In this document: one piece after another, positions 25,555 through 33,667 of the stretch
Layout: each line of letters opens with the position of its first letter
Position numbering within the stretch: position 1 is the stretch's first letter
Source: CAYJDR01 sp964368965
GTDB lineage: Bacteria; Chrysiogenota; Deferribacteres; Deferribacterales; Mucispirillaceae
Assembly (NCBI GenBank): GCA_964368965.1
Contig: CAYJDR010000001.1
Coordinates: 62,001-126,000, forward strand
Direction: 5' to 3'
DNA length: 64,000 nt
Notes under the pieces: generated by a model
Told to the model about the DNA's origin: nothing
What the model saw: the letters and a program-made list of their open reading frames with translations, nothing else
Database searches by the model: none
Position numbers and translations under genes: made by a program

Positions 25555-26040
25555 CTAGTCTTGAGTTGTTTTTTTATAAGTAAACATTTGTAATATTAGT
25601 AACCCAACGCCAACAGTAATGCATATATCTGCCACGTTGAATGCTGGCCAAGCGTAGCTGCCGAGTCTGAAGTCAAGGAAGTCTACAACTTTGCCAATTG
25701 TCGCTCTATCAATCAAGTTGCCAACAGCACCTGATAATATTAAAGTATAGCCGACAAGCGCAAGCCTACTTTTTTCACCACGCATGATGAATAGTACGAG
25801 TGCAATCATAGCTATAGTAATGACGACGAAAAAAGTTTGGCGATATGCTTCGTTCATGTTTGCCATGAAGCCAAAAGCTGCGCCAGGGTTTAAAACATAT
25901 ACAATGTTGAAGAACCCATCAATAACAGGTATAACTTCGCCATAATACAGTTTAGATGTGATAACAGACTTAGTGACAATGTCGCCAATGAGTGTTATCA
26001 CAAATAATATAATATACGTTAAGTATTTTTTCAAGTTCAT
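25555..26040 (-). CDS. lspA: Prolipoprotein signal peptidase (signal peptidase II)
   Basis: Inner-membrane aspartyl protease that removes lipoprotein signal peptides; 161 residues with four hydrophobic segments. Active-site aspartates lie in GAVGNLIDRATIGKVVDF and FNVADICITVG. The motif YVLNPGAAFG (usually N-x-GaAFg) is also present. It overlaps the ileS stop by four bases (ATGA). The ileS-lspA pairing is widely conserved. One likely substrate in this window is the ABC binding lipoprotein at 14724. Confidence 0.95.
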   Translation of the reverse strand: MNLKKYLTYIILFVITLIGDIVTKSVITSKLYYGEVIPVIDGFFNIVYVLNPGAAFGFMANMNEAYRQTFFVVITIAMIALVLFIMRGEKSRLALVGYTLILSGAVGNLIDRATIGKVVDFLDFRLGSYAWPAFNVADICITVGVGLLILQMFTYKKTTQD

Positions 26041-28820
26041 GCAAGTGCCTCAGCACATCTTGAGCATACAGTAGGGTGTTCGCTATTGCTGCCAACAGTG
26101 TCAGAGTGGATCCAGCATCTAGCACATTTTTCATCTTCACAAGCTTTAACAGCTACAGAAACTGTGCCGTCTTCAGATGTGTATGCATCTTCCAGTTTAT
26201 CAACAAAATTAACTTTTGATACGATAAATAGTTTTTCAATACCTTCGTCAACTGTTAACATGTTTTTTACTTCATCTGAAACAGCTAATGAAATTTCAGC
26301 ATCAAGAGGGTGGCCAACGATTTTCTTTTCGCGTGCAAGTTCTAATGCTTTGTTTACGTCTTTCCTTACGTTGATGATTGTATCCCATTTTTCATTGATA
26401 GCGATATCTTGGACAGCAGGGAAGATTTCCTCAAAGATATATTTTGATTTACCTTCAAACGCTGGCAAGTAGCTCCATATTTCATCAGCAGTGAACGCTA
26501 AGATAGGCGACATGACAACGCTCATTTCTTTAATCAGCGTAAACATAGTTGTTTGTGCTGAGCGTCTTTTGTGTGAAGTCGCTTTTGATGAGTATACTCT
26601 ATCTTTGATGATATCTAAGTAGAACGAAGATAAATCATTGATACAGAAATTTAAAAACGTATGGTAAAACTTGTGGAACTGATAAGTTTTGTATGCTTCA
26701 TATATTTTACCTTTAACGATTTGCCATCTTGCAAGTATGTTTTGGTCAAGTTCCATTAAGTCAGCAAATGCTATAGAATCTGTATCAGGGTTGAAGTCTG
26801 ATAAGTTGCCTAGCATATATCTAGCGTTGTTACGTATTTTACGATATGACTCAGACAATCTTTTTAAGATGTCGTCAGATATTCTGATATCTTCAGTGTA
26901 GTCTTCCGCAGCTACCCATAAACGTAGAATTTCTGCGCCATTTTTACTGATGATATCTTGAGGTGAAACAACGTTACCTAATGATTTAGATTGCTTTTTA
27001 CCTTGTCCGTCAACAACGAAGCCGTGAGTTAAAACCTCTTTGAATGGAGGTACTCCACGTGTAGCTATGCTCTCAAGTAGTGAGCTTTGGAACCAGCCAC
27101 GGTGTTGGTCTGTACCTTCTAAGTACATATCAGCTTGCCTGCCAATTTCTGGGCGTGTTTCGCAAACAGCGGCATGGCTTGTGCCACTGTCAAACCAAAC
27201 GTCTAATATGTCAGACTCTTTTTTGATGTTAGTTGAGCTACATTTGCCACAAGTAGCATTTGCACCTAAGAAGTATTCAACGTCGTGCTCAAACCAAGCA
27301 TCAGCGCCTTCTTGTTCAAACGATTTTATAACTTTTTGTTCGATTTCATCGTTAAATAATATTTCACCACAATCTTGACAAGTGAAGAACGCAATAGGTA
27401 CACCCCACATACGTTGGCGTGATATACACCAGTCAGGGCGGTTTTCGACCATTGATAAAATCCTGTTTTTGCCCCATGCTGGTATCCATTTTACATTGTT
27501 GTGGATAGCGTCAACAGCTTTATCACGCAAGCCGTTAGCAGACATAGAAATAAACCATTGCGGAGTAGCTCTATAGATAACAGGGCTTTTACATCTCCAG
27601 CAGTGTGGATATGAGTGAGACATTTTTTTCAACGCAAGCATTGAACCGTTTTCGTCAATATATTTATTGATTTCTTTGTTAGCGTCGTTTATGTGCATGC
27701 CACCAAAGATTTCAAGCGATTTAACGTAGTGACCTTTGTCATCAACAGGCGATAATACTTCTAATCCATATTTTAAGCCAGTTTCATAGTCATCTTGCCC
27801 ATGTCCAGGAGCTGTATGCACAAGCCCAGTACCAGCTTCAAGTGTGACATAGTCAGCAACTACAAGTTTAGATACTCTGTCATAAAATGGGTGTGTTGCA
27901 TTTAAGTGTTCAAACTCTGCACCTTTGATTGTTTTAACAACTTCATATTCAGCGTTAAACGTTTCAAGTAGGCTTTCTGCAAGTTCGTTAGCAACGATGA
28001 TTTGCTCGCCGACTGCTAAGTTTTTATTTTCAGATGACGTGATTTTTACAACTGCATAGTCAAAATCAACATTCATTGCGATAGCAACGTTTGCAGGTAG
28101 CGTCCATGGTGTAGTTGTCCAGATAACAGCAGAAGCTGAGCCGTCGATACCTAGTTTCGCAATAGCTTCGCTATCTAATGCAAATTTAACATAAACAGAG
28201 AAAGATGTGTGGTCAGCATATTCAACCTCTGCTTCTGCTAATGCTGTTTCGCAAGAGTGGCACCAGTAAACAGGCTTAGAGCCTCTGTAAACAACGCCAG
28301 CTTTGTAGCATTTGTATAGTTCTGCTAGTGTGATAGACTCGTATTTGAAATCCATGGTGATGTATGGGTTATCCCAGTCACCAAATACGCCAAGGCGTTT
28401 GAAATCTTTGCGTTGGATGTCTATATATTTATCAGCGTATTTTCGGCATACTTTTCTGATTTGAGCTTTTGTCATGACGTGTTTTTTTTCGCCAAGTTCT
28501 TTATCAACTTTAAGCTCGATAGGTAAGCCGTGACAATCCCAACCAGGAACATATGGCACACGGAAACCTTCAGCATTTTTTGTTTTTAATATGAAGTCTT
28601 TAATAGTTTTATTAAGTGCTGTACCTACGTGGATATGTCCATTTGCATAAGGAGGGCCGTCGTGTAGCACGTAAGATGGTGCGTCTTTTCTAGCTTCTAG
28701 CAGTCTTTCGTACAGTTTGTCTTCTTCCCACATTGCGAGTTTTTTTGGTTCTTGCTCTGCAAGGCTTGCTTTCATTGGGAAAGCGGTTTTTGGTAGATTA
28801 AGAGTATCTTTATAATCCAT
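26037..28820 (-). CDS. ileS: Isoleucyl-tRNA synthetase
   Basis: Class I aminoacyl-tRNA synthetase of about 927 residues. The HIGH-type motif is PPYANGHIHVGTALNK. The KMSKS-type loop reads KQSKS (GQGKKQSKSLGN), with Met replaced by Gln. The editing domain includes WTTTPWTLPANVA. A C-terminal zinc site is formed by CARCW and CSRCAEAL. The start MDYKDTLNLPKTAFPMK at 28820 is chosen: it matches the family N-terminus, and the 27 extra upstream residues are AT-rich and unlike any IleS. A GGAG lies about 14 bases upstream, rather far. It leads the ileS-lspA-purHDE-tsaC operon. Confidence 0.95.
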   Translation of the reverse strand: MDYKDTLNLPKTAFPMKASLAEQEPKKLAMWEEDKLYERLLEARKDAPSYVLHDGPPYANGHIHVGTALNKTIKDFILKTKNAEGFRVPYVPGWDCHGLPIELKVDKELGEKKHVMTKAQIRKVCRKYADKYIDIQRKDFKRLGVFGDWDNPYITMDFKYESITLAELYKCYKAGVVYRGSKPVYWCHSCETALAEAEVEYADHTSFSVYVKFALDSEAIAKLGIDGSASAVIWTTTPWTLPANVAIAMNVDFDYAVVKITSSENKNLAVGEQIIVANELAESLLETFNAEYEVVKTIKGAEFEHLNATHPFYDRVSKLVVADYVTLEAGTGLVHTAPGHGQDDYETGLKYGLEVLSPVDDKGHYVKSLEIFGGMHINDANKEINKYIDENGSMLALKKMSHSYPHCWRCKSPVIYRATPQWFISMSANGLRDKAVDAIHNNVKWIPAWGKNRILSMVENRPDWCISRQRMWGVPIAFFTCQDCGEILFNDEIEQKVIKSFEQEGADAWFEHDVEYFLGANATCGKCSSTNIKKESDILDVWFDSGTSHAAVCETRPEIGRQADMYLEGTDQHRGWFQSSLLESIATRGVPPFKEVLTHGFVVDGQGKKQSKSLGNVVSPQDIISKNGAEILRLWVAAEDYTEDIRISDDILKRLSESYRKIRNNARYMLGNLSDFNPDTDSIAFADLMELDQNILARWQIVKGKIYEAYKTYQFHKFYHTFLNFCINDLSSFYLDIIKDRVYSSKATSHKRRSAQTTMFTLIKEMSVVMSPILAFTADEIWSYLPAFEGKSKYIFEEIFPAVQDIAINEKWDTIINVRKDVNKALELAREKKIVGHPLDAEISLAVSDEVKNMLTVDEGIEKLFIVSKVNFVDKLEDAYTSEDGTVSVAVKACEDEKCARCWIHSDTVGSNSEHPTVCSRCAEALA

Positions 28821-28872
28821 CGTATTAAATGTATCTCCATATAAGTATTTTTTGCGTAAAATATAAACTATA

Positions 28873-28901
28873 CTTATAGCATTTTTATATGTTATTTTCA
28901 A
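28873..28901 (-). promoter_or_regulatory. Predicted promoter of the ileS-lspA-pur operon
   Basis: On the minus strand, TTGAAA (28901-28896), a 17-base spacer and TATAAG (28878-28873), with TGC just before the -10, an extended -10 element. The leader would be about 45 bases, too short for a T-box. Confidence 0.65.
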
Positions 28902-28938
28902 GCAATTTTATTTGAAATAGTAGGGCGATTTGATATAG

Positions 28939-28982
28939 AAAAAAGAAAAGCGGAAAGTCTGTCTTAGCAAACATTTCCGCTT
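28939..28982 (-). terminator. Rho-independent terminator of the PAS-protein gene
   Basis: Nine-base-pair stem AAGCGGAAA/TTTCCGCTT (28948-28956 and 28974-28982) with a 17-base loop. On the minus strand it is followed by a T-rich tract (A-rich 28939-28949 on the plus strand). Confidence 0.75.
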
Positions 28983-28994
28983 GAAAAATTATGG

Positions 28995-30215
28995 TTATTG
29001 AGTTTTTTTATCTTTAAGGAGCTCTTCCTTAACTTTAAAAAATTCAGTTTCTAGAAACTCAATAGCAGTATGGAACTCATGTTGCCCAGCCATTTTTGAG
29101 TTTAGAATATTGATGACTCTTTCAATCTGGAAGAACGCACGCTTGTTAAGCTCTGTGTATTTATCTTGCATCTCAAGGAGGTTGCGTTGATAGTTTTTGA
29201 TAGCGCTTTCAAGTCGTCCGTTTTTATTTTTTTCTTCATGTAGCTCTGATTTGATGGCAATGAAGTCTTTTGTTAGTGATTGGTCCATCAGTGTTTCCAT
29301 TGCTGCCATAAGTTTCTTGTTCTTTGAAACTACTGCGTCATAGTCTGTGAGTAGCATTTCGTAAGCTTTTTTGATATCATTAGATTCAACCATATCGCTG
29401 ACTTTTTCACGTTTATATGATTGGATTTGTTCTCTGAACTTGCTCATAGAGAATGTCATTTCGACTTTTTCAGTTTTATCGTATATGATTTCGCCGAACT
29501 CTTCGCCATCGTTCTTATTAGATTTCAGCATGAATATTTCAGCATCATAATACCTAGTTTTGTTGCGTACAACTTTGTTTGCATCAGTTTTGCTAGGCAT
29601 ACCTGTGAGTTTAACATGCTCTAGTTTGCACCATGCGCAAGGCTCATCAAGGTCAAATATTAGTTTATAGCATTGTTTGCCGACTACTTCGTCCATTTTT
29701 TCAGCGCCAACAAAACGCATAACGGCTAAGTTACCGTGCAATATTTTATAGCTGCTATCAACAGTATACATAGGGGTGATAAGTCCATCTATAAGTGCGG
29801 CATACTTGTCACGGCTCTTTTTTAAGATGCCTACGAGTTTGTCAAGCTCTGCTGCATCGTTATTGCTCGGGGTATTAATGGCAGGCTGAACATCTGTTAA
29901 TTCTTTGAGAAAAGCGTTTAAGTAACAGTTAATACTTTCGCCAGATTTTGTATCGTTGAGTATGACAACAAGTTTGGTGTTGTCCATATTTATACGCAAA
30001 AAGTATATTGCGCCGATATTGCCAGCTTGCTTAAAGTACTCAATCATTTTTGATTCATTCTTTACGTGTTGCGCTAAAGAATCTGGTAATGGGCAAGGTT
30101 GCGACTGTCCCATTTTGTACTTATGAGTGCTTCCGTCAATAAGATTATGGACAAGAAACATTTCATTTGTTTTCTGTGATACTCGACTAAGTGCGTCATA
30201 AACCATGCTTTGCAT
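28995..30215 (-). CDS. PAS-domain and coiled-coil protein of unknown function
   Basis: A soluble protein of about 406 residues with no signal peptide or membrane segment. The N-terminal 110 residues are unrecognised. A PAS-like domain spans about residues 135-250 (YTVDSSYKILHGNLAVMRF, VGKQCYKLIF, DEPCAWCKLEH); the CxxC motif is common in PAS domains of this type. The C-terminal 150 residues are highly charged with long coiled-coil character. No kinase, cyclase or methyl-accepting output domain is visible, so it may act by protein contacts. Start ATG 30215 is chosen because GAGAGGAAG lies just before it; ATG 30230 has no ribosome binding site. It has its own promoter and terminator. Confidence 0.7.
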   Translation of the reverse strand: MQSMVYDALSRVSQKTNEMFLVHNLIDGSTHKYKMGQSQPCPLPDSLAQHVKNESKMIEYFKQAGNIGAIYFLRINMDNTKLVVILNDTKSGESINCYLNAFLKELTDVQPAINTPSNNDAAELDKLVGILKKSRDKYAALIDGLITPMYTVDSSYKILHGNLAVMRFVGAEKMDEVVGKQCYKLIFDLDEPCAWCKLEHVKLTGMPSKTDANKVVRNKTRYYDAEIFMLKSNKNDGEEFGEIIYDKTEKVEMTFSMSKFREQIQSYKREKVSDMVESNDIKKAYEMLLTDYDAVVSKNKKLMAAMETLMDQSLTKDFIAIKSELHEEKNKNGRLESAIKNYQRNLLEMQDKYTELNKRAFFQIERVINILNSKMAGQHEFHTAIEFLETEFFKVKEELLKDKKTQ

Positions 30216-30250
30216 ATACTTCCTCTCCATTGTGTACTGCGTGCAAAAAA

Positions 30251-30292
30251 TGCTTTAATCCATTATATACTATTTTTGAACAATTTAAAGCA
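30251..30292. repeat. Perfect inverted repeat in the leader of the PAS-protein gene
   Basis: TGCTTTAA (30251-30258) and TTAAAGCA (30285-30292) are exact reverse complements separated by 26 bases. The spacer contains a minus-strand TATAAT (30267-30262). It could be an operator or an RNA stem. Confidence 0.45.
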
Positions 30293-30325
30293 TTATTTTA
30301 CCATTTTAGATAAATGACTGATGGT

Positions 30326-30353
30326 ATGATAGAAAATTATAAATATTTGTCAA
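30326..30353 (-). promoter_or_regulatory. Predicted promoter for the PAS-protein gene
   Basis: On the minus strand, TTGACA (30353-30348) overlaps the last codons of the comF-like gene, followed by a 16-base spacer and TATCAT (30331-30326, 5 of 6 matches). Confidence 0.5.
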
Positions 30354-31012
30354 TCAGTTGCTAAAGTTATGCAATCAACACGTTTTACTCCTGAAGATTT
30401 TAAAATTCTTGCACACTCATTAAGTGTATTGCCTGTGGTTAAGATATCATCAACAAGCAGTATGTTTTTGTTTTTGAGTGAGATGGTGCAAGTGAATGCT
30501 CCTTTGACATTCTTTTTCCTATCTTTTGAGTTGTGTTTATATTGAAAGTCAGTGTATTTTGTGCGTTTTAATGAGTTTGATAGTTCTATATTGTTTGTGT
30601 TTGCAATGTGTTTTGCAAGTATGTCAGCTGGGTGTATAAATCTCCTAAGTCTTCTAAGTGGGTGGCTAGGTACAGCTATGATGTAGTGATAGTCATCGGG
30701 TAGGTGTGGAAGCTGTATATATTTGTGCAGATTGCGTATTGCTGATATATTGTAGTTAAATTTGATGTCGAGTAATAATGTTCTTATAGAGCCAGAGTAG
30801 TGGAATAGGCTATATGTTTTTTTGATGTTTTTCATCATGCCAGTATCGCAGCGTTTGCAGTTTGCACCATCTGCGGATATAGGGTACCCGCAGACTTTGC
30901 AAAATGTATCTAACTTTGTTATATCTTTCAAACACTCATGACAAAATAAGTCATCGAGTGGTATTGCACATTTGCATATGCAACATTTACCTTGGAAGAT
31001 ACTTTTAAACAT
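30350..31012 (-). CDS. ComF family phosphoribosyltransferase-like protein
   Basis: A 220-residue protein with an N-terminal zinc-ribbon-like region containing CxxC pairs (CCICKC, CHEC, CKVCGYP, CKRC) and a C-terminal phosphoribosyltransferase fold. The PRPP-binding motif is ILLVDDILTTGNTLNEC near residue 190. ComF proteins act in natural DNA uptake in some bacteria and in DNA repair or nucleotide metabolism in others, so the role here is open. It starts five bases after the gpmI stop on the same strand with no clear ribosome binding site, suggesting coupled translation. Confidence 0.87.
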   Translation of the reverse strand: MFKSIFQGKCCICKCAIPLDDLFCHECLKDITKLDTFCKVCGYPISADGANCKRCDTGMMKNIKKTYSLFHYSGSIRTLLLDIKFNYNISAIRNLHKYIQLPHLPDDYHYIIAVPSHPLRRLRRFIHPADILAKHIANTNNIELSNSLKRTKYTDFQYKHNSKDRKKNVKGAFTCTISLKNKNILLVDDILTTGNTLNECARILKSSGVKRVDCITLATD

Positions 31013-31017
31013 AAGTT

Positions 31018-32538
31018 TTAGTCAATAAGGCTAATGCCAGTCATGCATTCTGGTTGTTCAATTCCTAGCACTTTTAATATCGTAGGTGCAATATCTGCAA
31101 GTTTGCCATTATCTTTTAGTTCGCAGTCATAATTATATATTATGAAAGGAACTTTGTTTAATGTGTGTGCTGTGTGTGGTTGGTTTGTTTCATAGTCCCA
31201 CATTTGTTCAGAGTTGCCATGGTCAGCTGTCACCATAAGTACAGCGCCTGTATCTTCTGCAACTTTTATTACTTTACCAAGGCATTCATCCACACGCTTA
31301 CATGCTTGAACTGCCGCTTCGATAACGCCAGTATGTCCAACCATGTCAGGGTTTGCAAAGTTCATTACGACAACATCAATATCACCAGCTTTGAAAATTT
31401 CTTCAAATGATTGTTCCACTTCTTCAACGCTCATTTGAGGTTTTAAGTCATATGTTGCAACATCGCGAGGTGATGCGATTAACTTACGATGTTCGCCTTC
31501 AAATTGTTCTTCCTTACCGCCATTAAAGAAGTAGGTTACGTGCGCGTATTTTTCCGTTTCAGCAATGCGTAGTTGTGATAAGCCGCTTTTACTAATAACT
31601 TCGCCAAGTATATCTGTTAGTTCGTCAGACGGGTAGGCGACAGCTACTTTATCAGCAAAAGCAGATTCATACTCTGTCATGGTTAGTATGTTTAACTTAG
31701 GCGAGTTAATTTTTCTAATATCATTTTCACCAATACCCAACATGACTGATGTGATTTCTCGAACCCTATCAGCCCTGAAGTTTATCATAAAAACACTATC
31801 ACCATCTTTTATCGTGCCATTAACCCCATTTATTTTAATTGGCTTTATGAATTCATCATTTTCAGTTGATTTTTCCATAGCATCAGCGATACTATTCGCA
31901 TAGATTTCTGCAGAGTCTTCAATGAATAAATCCCAAGCTTTTTGAACGCGTTCCCAGCGATTATCCCTGTCCATAGCGTAGTATCTGCCGATTATATCAG
32001 CAATTTTACCTGCATTGTTTTCTTCTAACCAATTATCTAAGTCTGTTAGGTATAGGTTGGCGTTAGTAGGTGGTGTATCTCTGCCATCTGTGATAGCGTG
32101 AATGTAGACTTCTTCAATTCCATGCTCTTTCGCAAGCGACGCAATCCCTTTGAAGTGGTCGATATGTGAGTGTACTCCGCCATCAGATAATAAGCCAACA
32201 AGGTGCAATCTGTTGCTAGTTTCTTTTGCTTCTTGTAGGAAGTTTGTTATGTTTAAGTTATAGCTGATGTTGCCAGATTGAACATCTTTAGATATTTTCA
32301 GGAAATCTTGGTAAACTATTCGCCCTGCGCCGATATTTGTATGCCCAACTTCTGAGTTGCCCATTTGTCCGCTAGGCAACCCAACATGTTCCTCAGATGC
32401 GTTCAAAAGGGTGTTTGGGCAGTTCGCAATTAATTTATTGTAGTTGACAGGGTTAGCCATCTTTATAGCGTTATGTTCAGCTTCTTCACGGTGGCCCCAG
32501 CCGTCAAGTATAAGTAGTATAAGTTTATTATCAGCCAT
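31018..32538 (-). CDS. gpmI: 2,3-bisphosphoglycerate-independent phosphoglycerate mutase
   Basis: Glycolytic and gluconeogenic enzyme converting 3- to 2-phosphoglycerate with two manganese ions; 506 residues. The N-terminal metal/serine motif is LLILDGWGHREEAEHNAI, the phosphoserine region GQMGNSEVGHTNIGAGRI contains the nucleophilic Ser, and later metal ligands lie in VVMNFANPDMVGHTG and VTADHGNSEQM. Complete. A TGGAG ribosome binding site precedes the ATG. A minus-strand TATAAT (32571-32566) lies upstream, without a good -35. Confidence 0.95.
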   Translation of the reverse strand: MADNKLILLILDGWGHREEAEHNAIKMANPVNYNKLIANCPNTLLNASEEHVGLPSGQMGNSEVGHTNIGAGRIVYQDFLKISKDVQSGNISYNLNITNFLQEAKETSNRLHLVGLLSDGGVHSHIDHFKGIASLAKEHGIEEVYIHAITDGRDTPPTNANLYLTDLDNWLEENNAGKIADIIGRYYAMDRDNRWERVQKAWDLFIEDSAEIYANSIADAMEKSTENDEFIKPIKINGVNGTIKDGDSVFMINFRADRVREITSVMLGIGENDIRKINSPKLNILTMTEYESAFADKVAVAYPSDELTDILGEVISKSGLSQLRIAETEKYAHVTYFFNGGKEEQFEGEHRKLIASPRDVATYDLKPQMSVEEVEQSFEEIFKAGDIDVVVMNFANPDMVGHTGVIEAAVQACKRVDECLGKVIKVAEDTGAVLMVTADHGNSEQMWDYETNQPHTAHTLNKVPFIIYNYDCELKDNGKLADIAPTILKVLGIEQPECMTGISLID

Positions 32539-32683
32539 ATAATTGCTCCATATTTATAATAATTGATTATAGTAAGACATATATTAAAAATTAACAACAT
32601 TAATTTATGAACAATTTAAAATAACATGTGTCTACATAGCATTATAACAAATTCATAATTTCATAATAATAGATAGAAGTTTA

Positions 32684-32712
32684 TTGAGTTATTGTGAAAA
32701 ATATGCTAATAG
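32684..32712 (+). promoter_or_regulatory. Putative promoter for the Dsb-like gene
   Basis: TTGAGT at 32684-32689, a 17-base spacer and TAATAG at 32707-32712, preceded by TGC as in extended -10 promoters. It lies in the divergent gap next to gpmI. Confidence 0.4.
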
Positions 32713-32743
32713 TTTTTGTTAGTTAAATTTTAAAGGAGCGAAA

Positions 32744-33586
32744 ATGAAAAAGTTATCAATTTTCCTATCAGTAGTAGTTTTAATGTTTGCATTTGCTACA
32801 GTTTCATACGCACAGCAGCTAAACACATCTAAGGTGATTAGCGGTGTTACATCTAGCATGAAGGATAAAGGTGTTGATGTTAAAATTGAGGTTGAAGTCA
32901 TTCAAAAGTTAGATAACCCAGCTGGTTTTTACCTTGTTGATATCGTGTTTAAAGATATGAGTGGTAAAGAAGTGAACAGGCAAAAGATGTTTACTAATGG
33001 TGATTTTTTAGCTCAAGATTTTTTAAGCACAAATGGTATGGCATCATTAATGAGGGAAGTCGAGTTTCAAGCGTCATCTGTAGATGTTGATGTTACAGGG
33101 CTTACACTTGCGATGGGTAATAAAAATGCTAAAAATATCGTTATAGAAATCACAGATTTCCAATGCCCATATTGCACACAAGCAAATTCTCACTTAAACA
33201 ACACTTTAAAAGGCAGAAAAGATGTAGCGCTATATTTGGTACATATGCCAATTAAAAGCATCCATCCACGTGCAGAAACAATGGCAAAGATTTATGAAGC
33301 AGGTATGATGATGGGCAACGACTTCAAAAACGAATTGTTTACAGAAGGCATGACAAAGTTGACAGATGCTCAATTAGTTGACAAATATGCTAAGAAAACA
33401 AAAGATGCGAAAGAGTTTGCAAAACTAGTTGCATCAAAACAAGTTGCAGATAAACTTGCATTAAGCAACAAGATTGCAACAAACGCTGGTGTTAAATCGA
33501 CTCCATCAGTTATCATAAACGGTAAACTGGTTGAAGGTTTTGACGTTGGTTTAATTGATAAAGCAATTTCTGAATTTAATAAGTAG
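32744..33586 (+). CDS. Secreted thiol-disulfide oxidoreductase, DsbA/DsbG-like
   Basis: A 280-residue periplasmic protein. Residues 1-23 form a signal peptide (VVVLMFAFATVSYA then Q). Residues 25-125 form a separate N-terminal domain without a recognised family, possibly for dimerisation as in DsbC/DsbG. The thioredoxin-fold part carries the active site CPYC at residues 141-144 (ITDFQCPYCTQ) and the cis-proline loop KSTPSVIING. The layout fits thioredoxin_4/DsbA-like domain proteins that oxidise or isomerise periplasmic cysteines. Possible clients include the c-type cytochrome of this window; that link is inference. It is transcribed alone, with its own promoter and a strong terminator. Confidence 0.85.
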   Translation: MKKLSIFLSVVVLMFAFATVSYAQQLNTSKVISGVTSSMKDKGVDVKIEVEVIQKLDNPAGFYLVDIVFKDMSGKEVNRQKMFTNGDFLAQDFLSTNGMASLMREVEFQASSVDVDVTGLTLAMGNKNAKNIVIEITDFQCPYCTQANSHLNNTLKGRKDVALYLVHMPIKSIHPRAETMAKIYEAGMMMGNDFKNELFTEGMTKLTDAQLVDKYAKKTKDAKEFAKLVASKQVADKLALSNKIATNAGVKSTPSVIINGKLVEGFDVGLIDKAISEFNK

Positions 33587-33618
33587 AAATTTTTAAAAAT
33601 TTGAGTTAGTATAGGGAG

Positions 33619-33643
33619 CAGGGCGTATATCGCCCTGTTTTTT
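33619..33643 (+). terminator. Rho-independent terminator of the Dsb-like gene
   Basis: Seven-base-pair stem CAGGGCG/CGCCCTG with a TATAT loop and six T (33638-33643). Confidence 0.88.
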
Positions 33644-33667
33644 GTATTTATATTACTAGGAGCAGGT

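Noticed and set aside
28821..28880. T-box or long regulatory leader for ileS
   Set aside because: The predicted leader is about 45 bases, too short for a T-box, and has no specifier-like structure.
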